Positions 1-11,053 of a stretch of 64,000 nt of DNA are shown here, piece after piece. The notes below the pieces were generated by a model. The model was not told the DNA's origin. It did no database searches and saw only the letters and a list, made by a program, of their open reading frames with translations. The stretch comes from Streptomyces griseomycini (GTDB lineage Bacteria; Actinomycetota; Actinomycetes; Streptomycetales; Streptomycetaceae): assembly GCF_014203535.1 (NCBI RefSeq), contig NZ_JACHJI010000004.1, positions 558,001 through 622,000 of the forward strand, read 5' to 3'. How positions within the stretch are numbered: position 1 is the stretch's first letter; every line of letters starts with the position of its first letter. Both the position numbers and the translations under genes were made by a program.

Positions 1-2492
1 GCGGCCGGCCCCGGACCCCGGGCGCGCAGCCGGGCCAGCGCGAACGCCGCCCGCGCCTCCTCCAGGCCGTGGCCCAGCTTGCCGAGCCGGTCCTGCGCAG
101 ACGCCAACTGCGCCTGAGCGGCCTGGTGTTCACCGCGCGCGGCGCGCACCAGTGCCTCGGCGCGGTCCAGCACGGCCAGCACGCTCGCCCGGTCCAGGCG
201 CAGCGCGTGCACCCGGGTGACGTTGATGAGTTCCTGTGCCTCGCCGACCTCGCCGACGCACACCAGCGCCTCGGCGAGGTCGCCGTGCCAGCGGCCCCGC
301 GCCGGGTCGCTGATGCCCATGGCGTGCTCCAGCTCCCGCACCCGGCGCAGCGAGCGGACCGCGGCGGCCGCGTCCCCGGCGACCAACTGGGCGTAGCCGA
401 GGGCGGCCAGGGCGAGGGAGAGGTACAACTGGTCGCCGTCCACCTCCGCGTGGTCCGCGGCCTCCCGGGCCAGGGCCAGCGCCCGGTCCACGTCCCCGCC
501 CGAGGCCTCCGCGAAGGAGGCGAGCATGGCCGAGGCACTCTCGCCGATCCCGGAGTCCCGGGCCAGCCGCAGGCTCTCGCGGGTCAGGTCCAGGGCCCGG
601 CCGCAGTGGCCGGAGCGCAGTTCGGTGTCGGCGAGCATGCGCAGGAAGTGCACCTCGCTCTCGACCATGCCGCGCCGCCGGGCCTCGCGCAGCAGCGCGG
701 TGACGGCCGTACGGGCCTCGGGCAGCCGGTCGCTCATGAGCAGCCAGCGGAACCTGGCCATGGCGGCGCCGTTGTGGTGGCAGGCCACGTCGGGGTCCTG
801 GGGTTCCTGCAGGGCGCGCCTGATGGTGGCGGGAGCGTCCGGATGGCCCATCAGGGTCTCGGTGGAGGCCTGGAAGGCGAGCGCCATCAGCTCGGTGCGC
901 CGGTCCGCGCCGCGTGCGGCGAGGTCCGCCGCGTGCGCGGCCTCCTGGCGGGCCTCGGCGAAGTCGCCGTCCACCACCACTTCGCGCCACGCCAGCTGGT
1001 AGTGGACCAGGGCGAGCAGCCGGGGGTCGTCACCGGCGTCGGCCAGCACCTGCGGGAAGACGGCGTCGACCTCGCCGAGCGCCTGCCCGGCGGCCTCGAT
1101 GACCACCATCCAGGCCCGCACCCGCTCCGTCGGCACCGTGGCCCGGGTCAGCACCTCCCGCGCGATGTCCCGGGCGAGATCGGCCTCTCCGGCGGTGATC
1201 GCGTCCTCGGCGGCCCGCAGCCGCCGCTCGTCCGGCCCCGGCACGCTGTCGGCCGGGGTGTGCCGGGCGGCGAGCAGCCCGAGCGAGGCGGCGACCGAGG
1301 GCGCCCCGCGGTCCCGGGCCAGTGCGGCGGCCTCGGCGAGCCGGGCCGCCACCTCCGGGTCGGTGCCGGTGGTCGCCAGGGCCAGGTGCCGGGCCCGCTC
1401 GATGGGGTCGGAGGCGGCCGTGGACAGCGCGGTGTGCACCGCCCGCCGCTCGTGCGCCGGGGCCTCCGCGTACAGGGCCGCCGAGATCAGCGGGTGCGCG
1501 AAGCGCAGCGCCGGCTCCTCCGGGTCCGTCGCCAGCAGCCCCAGGGCGGCGGCCTGCGCGGTCTCCGCCTCGGCGTCGTCCCGGCCGGCCGCGTGCAGCA
1601 GCGCCAGGGTGGGACGGGCGCCCGCGCTGGCCACCAGCAGGGTGCGGCGCGCCTCGTCCGACAGCATCTCCAGGCGGCTGAGCACCAGGGCCCGCAGCGA
1701 GGTCGGCACCGGCAGCGGCTCGCCCGGGCGGGGACGGGCGGGGCTCTCGGCGAGGGCCCGGCCCAGTTCGAGCGCGAAGAGCGGGTTGCCGCCGCTGGTG
1801 CGGTGGATGTCACGGACCGTGGAGCGGGACAGACCGGTGTAGCCGCGGTGGTCCAGCAGCGCCGACACCTGCGTACGGGAGAACGGGCCCAGCCGCACGG
1901 CGAGCGTGTCCGGCGGACAGGCGCGCAGGTGGCGGTCGTACTCCTGGCCCTCCGTGCGCACCGCGCACACCAGCTGCACCGGGGTGTCGCCGAGCCGCCG
2001 GGCCGCGAAGCCGAGGAGCTCGGCGCTGGCCGAGTCCAGCCACTGCAGATCGTCGGCGACGACGAGGACCGGTCCCTCGGCGGCCAGCGCGCGCAGCGTG
2101 GACAGCACCGCCAGGCGCAGCGCGAGCCCGTCCCGCTGGAGGGTGGACTCGCCGCGTCCGGTGAGCGCCGACTCCAGGGCGGTGCGCTGGGCGGCGGGCA
2201 GCCGGGGGGAGACCCTGTCGAGGACCAGGCCGAACAGATCGGCCAGCGCCAGGAACGGCAGGTGGGATTCGGACTCCGTGGCCGAGCAGCGCAACACCGT
2301 CCGCGGCGCACCGGAGTTTTCCGCCGCAAGTGCCCGCAGCACGGTCGACTTTCCTATTCCGGCGGGCCCGTGGAGCAGCACGCTCCCACCGCGGGCGAGC
2401 TGCTCGCGCGCGTCGGAGACCAGCTCCTCCCGGCCGATGACCAGGTCGGGGCGGCACCTGGCAGGCTCCTTGAAGTCCCGTCGCACGGTCAC
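1..2492 (-). CDS. Large ATP-binding LuxR-family (LAL) transcriptional regulator, C-terminus cut by window edge
   Basis: The reverse strand is open from a GTG at 2492 to the window edge, about 830 residues without a stop. The N-terminus carries a Walker A loop (GPAGIGKST, near residue 45) and a Walker B-like segment (VLVVADDLQWLD, near residue 130), as in LAL/MalT-type STAND ATPases. An alanine- and arginine-rich helical stretch resembling TPR repeats follows. The C-terminal LuxR helix-turn-helix expected for the family would lie beyond base 1, so it is inferred. The GTG was chosen because GGAGGGA sits just upstream. An AT-rich hexamer read as TAATAT on this strand (2522-2527) could be the -10 element. 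Such proteins usually bind an inducer and activate neighbouring genes; the target cannot be told from here. Confidence 0.88.
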   Translation of the reverse strand, partial: MTVRRDFKEPARCRPDLVIGREELVSDAREQLARGGSVLLHGPAGIGKSTVLRALAAENSGAPRTVLRCSATESESHLPFLALADLFGLVLDRVSPRLPAAQRTALESALTGRGESTLQRDGLALRLAVLSTLRALAAEGPVLVVADDLQWLDSASAELLGFAARRLGDTPVQLVCAVRTEGQEYDRHLRACPPDTLAVRLGPFSRTQVSALLDHRGYTGLSRSTVRDIHRTSGGNPLFALELGRALAESPARPRPGEPLPVPTSLRALVLSRLEMLSDEARRTLLVASAGARPTLALLHAAGRDDAEAETAQAAALGLLATDPEEPALRFAHPLISAALYAEAPAHERRAVHTALSTAASDPIERARHLALATTGTDPEVAARLAEAAALARDRGAPSVAASLGLLAARHTPADSVPGPDERRLRAAEDAITAGEADLARDIAREVLTRATVPTERVRAWMVVIEAAGQALGEVDAVFPQVLADAGDDPRLLALVHYQLAWREVVVDGDFAEARQEAAHAADLAARGADRRTELMALAFQASTETLMGHPDAPATIRRALQEPQDPDVACHHNGAAMARFRWLLMSDRLPEARTAVTALLREARRRGMVESEVHFLRMLADTELRSGHCGRALDLTRESLRLARDSGIGESASAMLASFAEASGGDVDRALALAREAADHAEVDGDQLYLSLALAALGYAQLVAGDAAAAVRSLRRVRELEHAMGISDPARGRWHGDLAEALVCVGEVGEAQELINVTRVHALRLDRASVLAVLDRAEALVRAARGEHQAAQAQLASAQDRLGKLGHGLEEARAAFALARLRARGPGPA

Positions 2493-2646
2493 CGCTCCCT
2501 CCGTGTGGCGTGTCCCGGCCAATATTAGGCAACGGGCTCTTTAAATTCGGACGGACGGTGTGGTGAGGGAAATAACAGCGGACCGGGCAACGATAAATCC
2601 AAAGCCGTACCTGTGGTAATGGCCCGCCAGGGAAAACACCGCAAAC

Positions 2647-3501
2647 CTACGGCAACCACCCCGCCCGGCGGGCCGCGACCACGGCCTGGCCACGGGTCCG
2701 CGCCCCCAGCTTCCGCATCGCCGAGCGCAGGTATCCCTTGACGGTCTCGGCCGTCACCCCGAGCCGCTCGGCGGCCACCGCGTTGGTCGCCCCCGCCGCC
2801 ACACAGACGAGCACGTCCACCTCACGGGGCGCGAGCCGCACCGCCGCCGAAGGCTCTCCGCCGGCCGTGAGCAGGGCACACGCCTCGAGCAGCTCGGCCC
2901 GCAGGGCGGGGTCCGCGATGCGCGGGGCGAGCGCCCGCAGGGCCGCGTGCGCCTCCCGCACCTGCTCCCGGACGGCCCTGGACGCCGGGTCCGGACCCGG
3001 TTCCGGCCGCGGCGGACGGGCCGCCGCCAGCAGCTCGCCCACCTCCTCGCGCACCACCAGCGCCTGCTCCACGTCCCGCGCCGCCTGCACCGCCACGTCC
3101 AGCGTGCGGTCGCCGAGCGGCCGGGCCGAGCGCAGGGCGCCGTAGAGCACACCGCGCACCCGCCGCCGCACCACCACCGGCACGGCGAGCACGGCGCGCA
3201 GGCCCTCGGCGGCCACGGGGGCGTCGTACTCGTGGCTGATCTGCCGCGAGACCGAGTAGTCCGTCACCGCGCACGGCCGGGCGAGCGCCACCGCCCTGCC
3301 GCCGAGGCCGTTGCCGGAGGTCACCGCGAGCGCGCTCAGCGCGGGCGTCGCGGTGCCGCTCAGCTCGCTGATGCGCACCTGCCGCCGCCCGGGCTCGACC
3401 AGGCCGCCGAAGGCGACCGGCAGCCCGGTCGCGCGCCGCAGCCGGGCCAGCGCCCCGCGGATCTCCACCGCGTCGGCCGCCCTCATCGGGTCAGCTGTCA
3501 C
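2647..3501 (-). CDS. GAF-domain LuxR-type transcriptional regulator
   Basis: A protein of 284 residues with an N-terminal GAF-like sensor (about 10-150), a helical linker and a C-terminal LuxR helix-turn-helix (LAPREVDVLVCVAAGATN, then a recognition helix around AERLGVTAETVKGYL, about 220-275). It is predicted to bind DNA and respond to a small ligand. It is divergent from the two acyl-CoA ligase genes at 3631, so control of that operon is a reasonable inference. The GTG at 3501 is preferred because GGAGGGG precedes it; an upstream ATG at 3573 would add 24 residues unlike the family. The last residues reach the GWLP end typical of such proteins. Confidence 0.85.
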   Translation of the reverse strand: MTADPMRAADAVEIRGALARLRRATGLPVAFGGLVEPGRRQVRISELSGTATPALSALAVTSGNGLGGRAVALARPCAVTDYSVSRQISHEYDAPVAAEGLRAVLAVPVVVRRRVRGVLYGALRSARPLGDRTLDVAVQAARDVEQALVVREEVGELLAAARPPRPEPGPDPASRAVREQVREAHAALRALAPRIADPALRAELLEACALLTAGGEPSAAVRLAPREVDVLVCVAAGATNAVAAERLGVTAETVKGYLRSAMRKLGARTRGQAVVAARRAGWLP

Positions 3502-3630
3502 CTGTTCGCCCCTCCGCCGCGACTCCTGTACGGGCGCACCACCCCCGTTCGGGGGTAGTGAGACCTGCATCACGGATTACACGATGGCGGGGAGCCGCCC
3601 GGCAATGGTCCGGGAGAGCGAGGAGGACAG

Positions 3631-5304
3631 ATGACGACGGCGACGGACGCGTTCCGCAGGGCCCGGGACTTCCTGCTGGAGCACCGTGAGGACTACGCCA
3701 CCGCCTACCGGGGCTTCGCCTGGCCCCGGCCCGAGCGGTTCAACTGGGCGCTCGACTGGTTCGACGTGATCGCGGACGGCAACGACCGCACCGCCCTGCA
3801 CCTCGTCGAGGAGGACGGCGGCGAGACCCGGCTGTCCTTCGCCGCGCTGGCCCGCCGCTCCGACCAGGTCGCCAACTGGCTGCGGCAGCGGGGCGTGGTC
3901 GCCGAGGACCGGGTGCTGGTGATGCTGGGCAACCAGGCCGAGCTGTGGGAGACCGCCCTGGCCGCGATGAAGCTGCGCGCCGTGGTCATCCCGGCCACCC
4001 CGCTGCTCGGCCCGGCCGACCTGCGCGACCGCGTCGACCGCGGCCGGGTCCGGCACGTGATCGTGCGCGCCGCGGACGCCGCCAAGTTCGACGAGGTGCC
4101 CGGCGACTACACCCGCATCGCGGTCGGGGAGGGGGCCGGCGAGAGCTGGCTGCCCTACGCGGACGCGTACGGCGCCGCCGAGCACTTCGCGCCCGACGGC
4201 CCCACCCTCGCCGACGACCCGCTGATGCTGTACTTCACCTCGGGCACCACCGCCCGGCCCAAGCTGGTCGAGCACACCCACACGTCGTACCCGATCGGGC
4301 ACCTGGCCACCATGTACTGGATCGGCCTGAAACCCGGCGACGTGCACCTGAACATCTCCTCGCCCGGCTGGGCCAAGCACGCCTGGTCCAACCTCTTCGC
4401 CCCGTGGAACGCCGAGGCGACCGTCTTCCTGCACAACTACACCCGTTTCGACGCCGCCCGGCTGATGACCGAGATGGACCGGGCCGGCGTCACCACCTTC
4501 TGCGCCCCGCCGACCGTGTGGCGCATGCTCATCCAGGCCGACCTGACCCAGCTGCGCACCCCGCCCCGCGAGGTCGTCGCCGCCGGCGAGCCCCTCAACC
4601 CCGAGGTCATCGAGCAGGTCCGGCGCGCCTGGAACGTGACCATCCGGGACGGCTTCGGACAGACGGAGACCGCCGTGCAGGTCTCCAACAGCCCCGGCCA
4701 GGTCCTCAAGACCGGCTCCATGGGCCGCCCCAGCCCCGGCTACCGCGTCGAACTGCTCGACCCCGTCTCCGGCGCGCCCGGCGCCGCCGAGGGCGAGATC
4801 GCGCTCGACCTCTCCGACCGCCCGGTCGGCCTGATGACCGGCTACCACGGCGACCCCGACCGCACCGCCGAGGCGATGGCCGGCGGCTACTACCGCACCG
4901 GTGACATCGGCTCCCGGGACGAGGACGGATACATCACGTACGTCGGGCGCGCGGACGACGTCTTCAAGGCGAGCGACTACAAGATCAGTCCGTTCGAGCT
5001 GGAGAGCGCCCTGCTGGAGCACGAGGCCGTCGCCGAGGCGGCCGTCGTGCCCGCCCCGGACGAGCTGCGCCTGGCCGTGCCCAAGGCGTACGTCGTGCTC
5101 GCGGAGGGCTGGGAGCCCGGCCCCGACACCGCGAAGGTGCTCTTCGAGCACTCCCGCGAGGCGCTCGCCCCGTACAAGCGGATCCGCCGCCTGGAGTTCG
5201 GCGAACTCCCCAAGACCGTCTCCGGCAAGATCCGCCGCATCGAACTGCGGGAGGCCACGGCCGCCGGCTCCACCGCCGAGTACCGCGAGGAGGACTTCCG
5301 GTGA
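3631..5304 (+). CDS. AMP-dependent acyl-CoA synthetase (ANL superfamily)
   Basis: A 557-residue adenylate-forming enzyme that activates a carboxylic acid with ATP and transfers it to CoA. The phosphate-binding loop YFTSGTTARPK lies near residue 200. The hinge region with YRTGD is near 420, and the C-terminal catalytic lysine sits in the SGKIRRIE motif near 533. The length and the N-terminal segment resemble medium-chain acyl-CoA or acetoacetyl-CoA ligases more than acetyl-CoA synthetase. The ATG is preceded by GAGGAGGAC. The stop codon overlaps the next gene's GTG by four bases, so the two are probably translationally coupled. The substrate cannot be read from sequence alone. Confidence 0.9.
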   Translation: MTTATDAFRRARDFLLEHREDYATAYRGFAWPRPERFNWALDWFDVIADGNDRTALHLVEEDGGETRLSFAALARRSDQVANWLRQRGVVAEDRVLVMLGNQAELWETALAAMKLRAVVIPATPLLGPADLRDRVDRGRVRHVIVRAADAAKFDEVPGDYTRIAVGEGAGESWLPYADAYGAAEHFAPDGPTLADDPLMLYFTSGTTARPKLVEHTHTSYPIGHLATMYWIGLKPGDVHLNISSPGWAKHAWSNLFAPWNAEATVFLHNYTRFDAARLMTEMDRAGVTTFCAPPTVWRMLIQADLTQLRTPPREVVAAGEPLNPEVIEQVRRAWNVTIRDGFGQTETAVQVSNSPGQVLKTGSMGRPSPGYRVELLDPVSGAPGAAEGEIALDLSDRPVGLMTGYHGDPDRTAEAMAGGYYRTGDIGSRDEDGYITYVGRADDVFKASDYKISPFELESALLEHEAVAEAAVVPAPDELRLAVPKAYVVLAEGWEPGPDTAKVLFEHSREALAPYKRIRRLEFGELPKTVSGKIRRIELREATAAGSTAEYREEDFR

Positions 5305-6911
5305 CCGAGCTCTCCTACGCGCACGGGACCAGCGGGACCCCGCTGCTCGGCGACACCATCGGTGCCAACCTGGACCGGGCGATCGCCGCGTGGCCCGACC
5401 GCGAGGCCCTGGTCGACGTCCCCTCCGGACGGCGCTGGACCTACGCCGAGTTCGGCGCCGCCGTCGACGAGGTGGCCCGCGGACTGCTGGCGAAGGGCGT
5501 CGCGAAGGGCGACCGGGTCGGCATCTGGGCGGTCAACTGCCCCGAGTGGGTCCTCGTGCAGTACGCCACGGCCCGCATCGGCGTCGTCATGGTCAACATC
5601 AACCCGGCCTACCGCGCGCACGAGTTGGAGTACGTGCTCAGGCAGGCCGGGATCTCCGTGCTGATCTCCTCGCTCGCCCACAAGGGTAGCGACTACCGCG
5701 CGCTGGTCGACCAAGTGCGCGGGAAGTGCCCCGAGCTGCGGGACACCGTCTACATCGGCGACCCGTCCTGGGACGCGCTGACCGAGGGCGCGTCCGCCGT
5801 ACCACCGGAGCGGCTCGACGAGGTCGCCGCCGGGCTGAGCTGCGACGACCCGGTCAACATCCAGTACACCTCGGGCACCACCGGCTTCCCCAAGGGCGCC
5901 ACGCTCTCCCACCACAACATCCTCAACAACGGCTACTGGGTGGGCCGCACCATCGGCTACACCGAACAGGACCGGGTCTGCCTGCCGGTGCCCTTCTACC
6001 ACTGCTTCGGCATGGTGATGGGGAACCTGGGCGCCACCTCCCACGGCGCCTGCATCGTCATCCCGGCCCCCTCCTTCGAGCCGGAGGCCACCCTGGAGGC
6101 CGTCCAGCGGGAGCGCTGCACCTCGCTCTACGGCGTGCCCACCATGTTCATCGCCGAGCTGAACCTCCCCGGCTTCGCGGACTACGACCTCACCTCCCTG
6201 CGCACCGGCATCATGGCGGGCTCGCCCTGTCCGGTGGAGGTGATGAAGCGGGTCGTCACCGAGATGCACATGGAACAGGTCTCCATCTGCTACGGCATGA
6301 CCGAGACGTCCCCCGTGTCGCTGCAGACGCGGATGGACGACGACCTGGAGCACCGCACCGGCACCGTCGGCCGGGTCCTGCCGCACATCGAGGTCAAGGT
6401 CGTCGACCCGGCCACCGGCGTGACCCGGCCGCGCGGCACCGCCGGGGAGTTGTGCACCCGCGGCTACAGCGTGATGCTCGGCTACTGGAACGAGCCCGGG
6501 AAGACCGCCGAGGCGATCGACCCGGGCCGCTGGATGCACACCGGGGACCTCGCGGTGATGCGCGAGGACGGGTACGTGGAGATCGTCGGCCGCATCAAGG
6601 ACATGATCATCCGGGGCGGGGAGAACATCTACCCGCGCGAGATCGAGGAGTTCCTCTACGCCCACCCCAAGATCGCGGACGTCCAGGTCGTCGGCGTCCC
6701 GCACGAGCGCTACGGCGAGGAGGTCCTCGCCTGCGTCGTCCCGCGCGACCCGGCCGATCCGCCCACACTGGAGGACCTGCGGGCCTTCTGCCGGGACCGG
6801 CTGGCCCACTACAAGGTCCCGAGCAGGCTCCAGCTCCTGGACGCCTTCCCGATGACGGTGTCCGGAAAGGTGCGCAAGGTGGAACTGCGGGAGCGGTACG
6901 CGGCCGGCTGA
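5301..6911 (+). CDS. Fatty-acyl-CoA synthetase / AMP-binding protein
   Basis: A 536-residue ANL-family ligase with the loop YTSGTTGFPKG near residue 190. GRIKDMIIRGGENIYP near 430 is the hallmark hinge and substrate segment of fatty-acyl-CoA ligases. The catalytic lysine lies in SGKVRKVE near 523. It likely activates fatty or branched carboxylic acids for beta-oxidation. It starts at a GTG inside the stop of the upstream ligase (GTGA overlap). The pair therefore forms a two-gene operon, probably controlled by the divergent GAF/LuxR gene. Two ligases in tandem suggest different chain lengths or successive steps; that is inference. Confidence 0.9.
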   Translation: MTELSYAHGTSGTPLLGDTIGANLDRAIAAWPDREALVDVPSGRRWTYAEFGAAVDEVARGLLAKGVAKGDRVGIWAVNCPEWVLVQYATARIGVVMVNINPAYRAHELEYVLRQAGISVLISSLAHKGSDYRALVDQVRGKCPELRDTVYIGDPSWDALTEGASAVPPERLDEVAAGLSCDDPVNIQYTSGTTGFPKGATLSHHNILNNGYWVGRTIGYTEQDRVCLPVPFYHCFGMVMGNLGATSHGACIVIPAPSFEPEATLEAVQRERCTSLYGVPTMFIAELNLPGFADYDLTSLRTGIMAGSPCPVEVMKRVVTEMHMEQVSICYGMTETSPVSLQTRMDDDLEHRTGTVGRVLPHIEVKVVDPATGVTRPRGTAGELCTRGYSVMLGYWNEPGKTAEAIDPGRWMHTGDLAVMREDGYVEIVGRIKDMIIRGGENIYPREIEEFLYAHPKIADVQVVGVPHERYGEEVLACVVPRDPADPPTLEDLRAFCRDRLAHYKVPSRLQLLDAFPMTVSGKVRKVELRERYAAG

Positions 6912-6981
6912 TCCCGCTCCAGGGGCCGCCGGCCTGCCCGCCCCGGGGCCGCCGGCTCCCGCCGGGCCGGCGCCGTACGGG

Positions 6982-7446
6982 TCAGGCGACGGCCCGGCGG
7001 AAGACCTGCCGGGAGCCGCCCTCCGGGCCCGGGCCGGCGGCCTCCGCCGGAGTGAAGCCGAGCCGCTCGTAGAAGACGCGGGCGCCGCTGTCCACGGCGC
7101 CGGGGTGGTCGGCCCCGAAGGTGACGACCTCGATGTGCCCCGGACCCCGCACCCACCTGCGCACCGCGTCCGCCACCAACGCCCTGCCGACGCCCGTGCC
7201 CCGCGCCTCGCGCGAGACGACGAGCCAGTGCACGCGGTACACCGGCGCCTCGCCCCCGAACAGCAGTCCGCCGAGGGGGTCCGGTCCCGGCGAGGCGGCG
7301 ACGAGCGCCGTGGAGCGGGAGACGTGCTCGCGCACGGCGTCGTGGAAGCCGGCCTCCTCGACCATGGGGCCGAACCACTGCTCGACCTGGGCCGCCAGGG
7401 AGAGGAAGCCGGGGAGGTCCTGCTCGTGCGCGAGTCTGATCGTCAT
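6982..7446 (-). CDS. GNAT-family N-acetyltransferase
   Basis: A 154-residue acetyltransferase. The acetyl-CoA pyrophosphate-binding motif is visible as SREARGTGVGRALV (about 95-108). It is followed by the FYERLGF motif near the C-terminus, which marks strand 5 of the GNAT fold. The start ATG at 7446 overlaps the stop of the upstream gene (ATGA, 7443-7446), so the two GNAT genes are translated as a pair. The acceptor substrate is unknown. The gene is convergent with the acyl-CoA ligase operon. Confidence 0.82.
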   Translation of the reverse strand: MTIRLAHEQDLPGFLSLAAQVEQWFGPMVEEAGFHDAVREHVSRSTALVAASPGPDPLGGLLFGGEAPVYRVHWLVVSREARGTGVGRALVADAVRRWVRGPGHIEVVTFGADHPGAVDSGARVFYERLGFTPAEAAGPGPEGGSRQVFRRAVA

Positions 7447-7985
7447 CCGGGCAGTCTGGCAGACGCCGCCCCGCTCCACGGGAGGTCGATGCGCATGCAC
7501 ACCCGCGGCCACCGGTCGAGGCCGTGCCCGGACTCCTCGGCGCGGATCCGGCGCAGGCCGGGCGTGAGGTCGGGGCCGGCCAGCGTCCGGAAGCCGAGGC
7601 GGGCGTAGTACGGGGCGTTCCACGGGACCTCGGCGAAGGTGGTCAGCGTCAGCGCGGTCAGTCCCTCCTCGCGGGCGCACCGGGCCGCGTGGGCGAGCAG
7701 GGCCCGGCCCACGCCCCGGCGGGCGGCGCGCGGGTGGACCGACACCTGCTCGACGTGGAGCGCGCCGTCCACCGGCTCGGCGATCAGGTACCCGGCGGGC
7801 CGGTCCCGCTCGTCGGCCGCGACCCAGCAGCGGCCGGCCCGCCGGTGGCGTTCCAGGATGTCGAGCGCGGGCGGTTCGTCGTCGGCGATCTCCGGCATGC
7901 CGAGGTCGCGGAACGGGGCGCCGGCGGCCCGTTCGACGTCCTGGAGGGCGGGCAGTTCGCCGGGGGCGGCGGGACGGATGCGCAT
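7443..7985 (-). CDS. GNAT-family N-acetyltransferase
   Basis: A protein of 180 residues and the first gene of the two-gene GNAT unit. The motif HPRAARRGVGRALLAHAA (about 85-102) is the acetyl-CoA binding loop, and YYARLGFR near 145 is the usual strand 5 motif. It starts MRIRPAAPGE, a normal GNAT N-terminus. The substrate is not recognisable. The downstream GNAT overlaps by four bases, so the two may be co-regulated, although they are not close paralogues. Confidence 0.82.
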   Translation of the reverse strand: MRIRPAAPGELPALQDVERAAGAPFRDLGMPEIADDEPPALDILERHRRAGRCWVAADERDRPAGYLIAEPVDGALHVEQVSVHPRAARRGVGRALLAHAARCAREEGLTALTLTTFAEVPWNAPYYARLGFRTLAGPDLTPGLRRIRAEESGHGLDRWPRVCMRIDLPWSGAASARLPG

Positions 7986-8079
7986 CCGCCGAGTATCGGA
8001 CGGCCGCGGCGGGCGCGTCGCCGGGTTTTTCGGACCCGTCCTCGGGTCCCGTCCCCAGGCTCCGTCCTCGGGCCCGCCT

Positions 8080-8772
8080 TCAGGCCCCGCCGTCGGGCCC
8101 GAGGGCGTCCAGCGCGTCGGCGGGGCCGTTCACCGGCTGCGGGACGCCGGCGAGGTCGAGCAGGAACAGGGGGACGCCCAGGGCGTCGGCGCGGGCCCGT
8201 GCGTCCTCGGCGTATCCGGCGAGGGAGAAGTACAGGCACCGGGCGGACTCCGTCATCGCCGTCAGCCACAGGCACTCCACGTCCCGCAGCGTCGCCGGGC
8301 GCGCCGACGGGTCGACCTGGGCGAGCACGCCCCGGCCGGCCAGCCCGATGCCGGCCGGAGGGTGCCGGTCGGCGCGGTGGATGTCCTCGTGACCGAGCCG
8401 GCGCAGGTACAGCACGGCGGCCGTGACCGCGTCCCGCACGGTGCGGATCGGCACGGAGCGGAAGGCGGGGCGCCCCGGCGGCGCGGCGGGGGCGGCCGGG
8501 GCGGAGGTCCGCGGACCGGTCACCGGGATCCGCAGCACCGTCCCGCACGGGCATCCCAGCTCCGGCCGCGGCCACTCGCCGTCGCACCCGCAGCGACCGC
8601 ACCGCACGGTGACCCACTCCTCCCGCCAGGCGCGGTGGCCGACGGGGACGGGCACCGCGTCCGGGTCCAGCGGCGGGGTGACCGGCGCGCCGCACGCGCA
8701 GGGGTACGACGGTGCCGTGTAGCGGTGCGCGCGGCGACAGGCCGGGCAGCGCACCGGGACGCTCTCGGGCAT
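8080..8772 (-). CDS. Zinc-ribbon protein with a possible Mrr-like (degenerate nuclease-fold) C-terminal domain
   Basis: A 230-residue protein of uncertain function. The N-terminal half has three or four Cys pairs (CPAC near residue 8, CACG near 24, CGRCGC near 60, CPCG near 75), probably zinc ribbons. The C-terminal half (about 110-225) reads like an Mrr-type restriction-endonuclease fold. It has a Gly-rich loop (GIGLAGRGVLAQV), a long helix, then CLYFSLAGYAEDARARADALG and a hydrophobic strand. The usual D..(E/Q)xK catalytic set is not clear, so it may bind DNA without cutting. The ATG at 8772 was chosen over one 14 codons upstream because a GGGAG lies at a fitting distance. It is divergent from gcl. 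Confidence 0.6.
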   Translation of the reverse strand: MPESVPVRCPACRRAHRYTAPSYPCACGAPVTPPLDPDAVPVPVGHRAWREEWVTVRCGRCGCDGEWPRPELGCPCGTVLRIPVTGPRTSAPAAPAAPPGRPAFRSVPIRTVRDAVTAAVLYLRRLGHEDIHRADRHPPAGIGLAGRGVLAQVDPSARPATLRDVECLWLTAMTESARCLYFSLAGYAEDARARADALGVPLFLLDLAGVPQPVNGPADALDALGPDGGA

Positions 8773-8858
8773 GGCCCACTCCCGGACGGCGGCATCTCTG
8801 GGCAGCGCCCCCATCGTCCTCCACGAGCCCCCCGCGTGTCCGGCACTTGCCCGCTCTC

Positions 8859-8925
8859 TTGACGGCTCCGGTCACCCGGCATAGATTCCTTTCAGATCGT
8901 AGAAAACATTTTCCACATTACGGAA
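8859..8925 (+). promoter_or_regulatory. gcl promoter with two AllR-like operator boxes
   Basis: A -35 hexamer TTGACG (8859-8864), 17-bp spacer and -10 TAGATT (8882-8887) fit a strong vegetative promoter. Directly downstream lie two 15-bp boxes: TTCCACATTACGGAA (8911-8925), a clean TTCC-N7-GGAA palindrome, and a weaker TTTCAGATCGTAGAA (8890-8904). They start exactly 21 bp apart. They would cover the start site and the first transcribed turns, as expected for a repressor. The same box is seen at hyi, katA, aceB and allR. Confidence 0.7.
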
Positions 8926-8983
8926 GAGCTCACCGCGGGGCGCGACGGGAGCGCGAATCCGACAGTCGAAGCAGGAGTACTCG

Positions 8984-10768
<1,785 letters not shown>

Positions 10769-10786
10769 CGCGCACGGACGTGCGAG

Positions 10787-10815
10787 AGGGCGGTCCCGGA
10801 ACGGGACCGCCCTTT
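10787..10815 (+). terminator. Intrinsic terminator after gcl
   Basis: A perfect 12-bp inverted repeat (AGGGCGGTCCCG / CGGGACCGCCCT) with a 3-base loop, followed by TT, 18 bases after the gcl stop. Confidence 0.85.
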
Positions 10816-10883
10816 CCCGTGCGCCCGGTTCCCGCCGCCTCCGCCGCCGTGCTGGAAGGAGGAGCCGCCACCGCCGCGGGTGC

Positions 10884-10934
10884 TCCCGCACGCGGGGCCC
10901 GTCGCCCCCGTGCCGGCGGGCCCCGCGTGCGGGA
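10884..10934. terminator. Second strong hairpin between gcl and the convergent small gene
   Basis: Perfect 18-bp arms (TCCCGCACGCGGGGCCCG and its complement) separated by 15 bases. It lies between two convergent transcription units and may terminate in both directions. Confidence 0.6.
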
Positions 10935-11053
10935 AGTGTGCCCGTCGGCCGGGGCGGTCGAAGCCCCTGGGGCCCGGTTCAGAGCTTGATCCGAGGGTGC
11001 CGCAGCCGCCCTGCGGCCGACGCCGTGGACGTGCCCGGGCGCCGTGGACGCGT

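Noticed and set aside
69..2528. Long plus-strand open frames across 1-2.5 kb (up to about 820 codons)
   Set aside because: They lie opposite the LAL regulator, whose Walker motifs, ribosome site and codon use support the minus strand. The plus-strand products have no recognisable domain.
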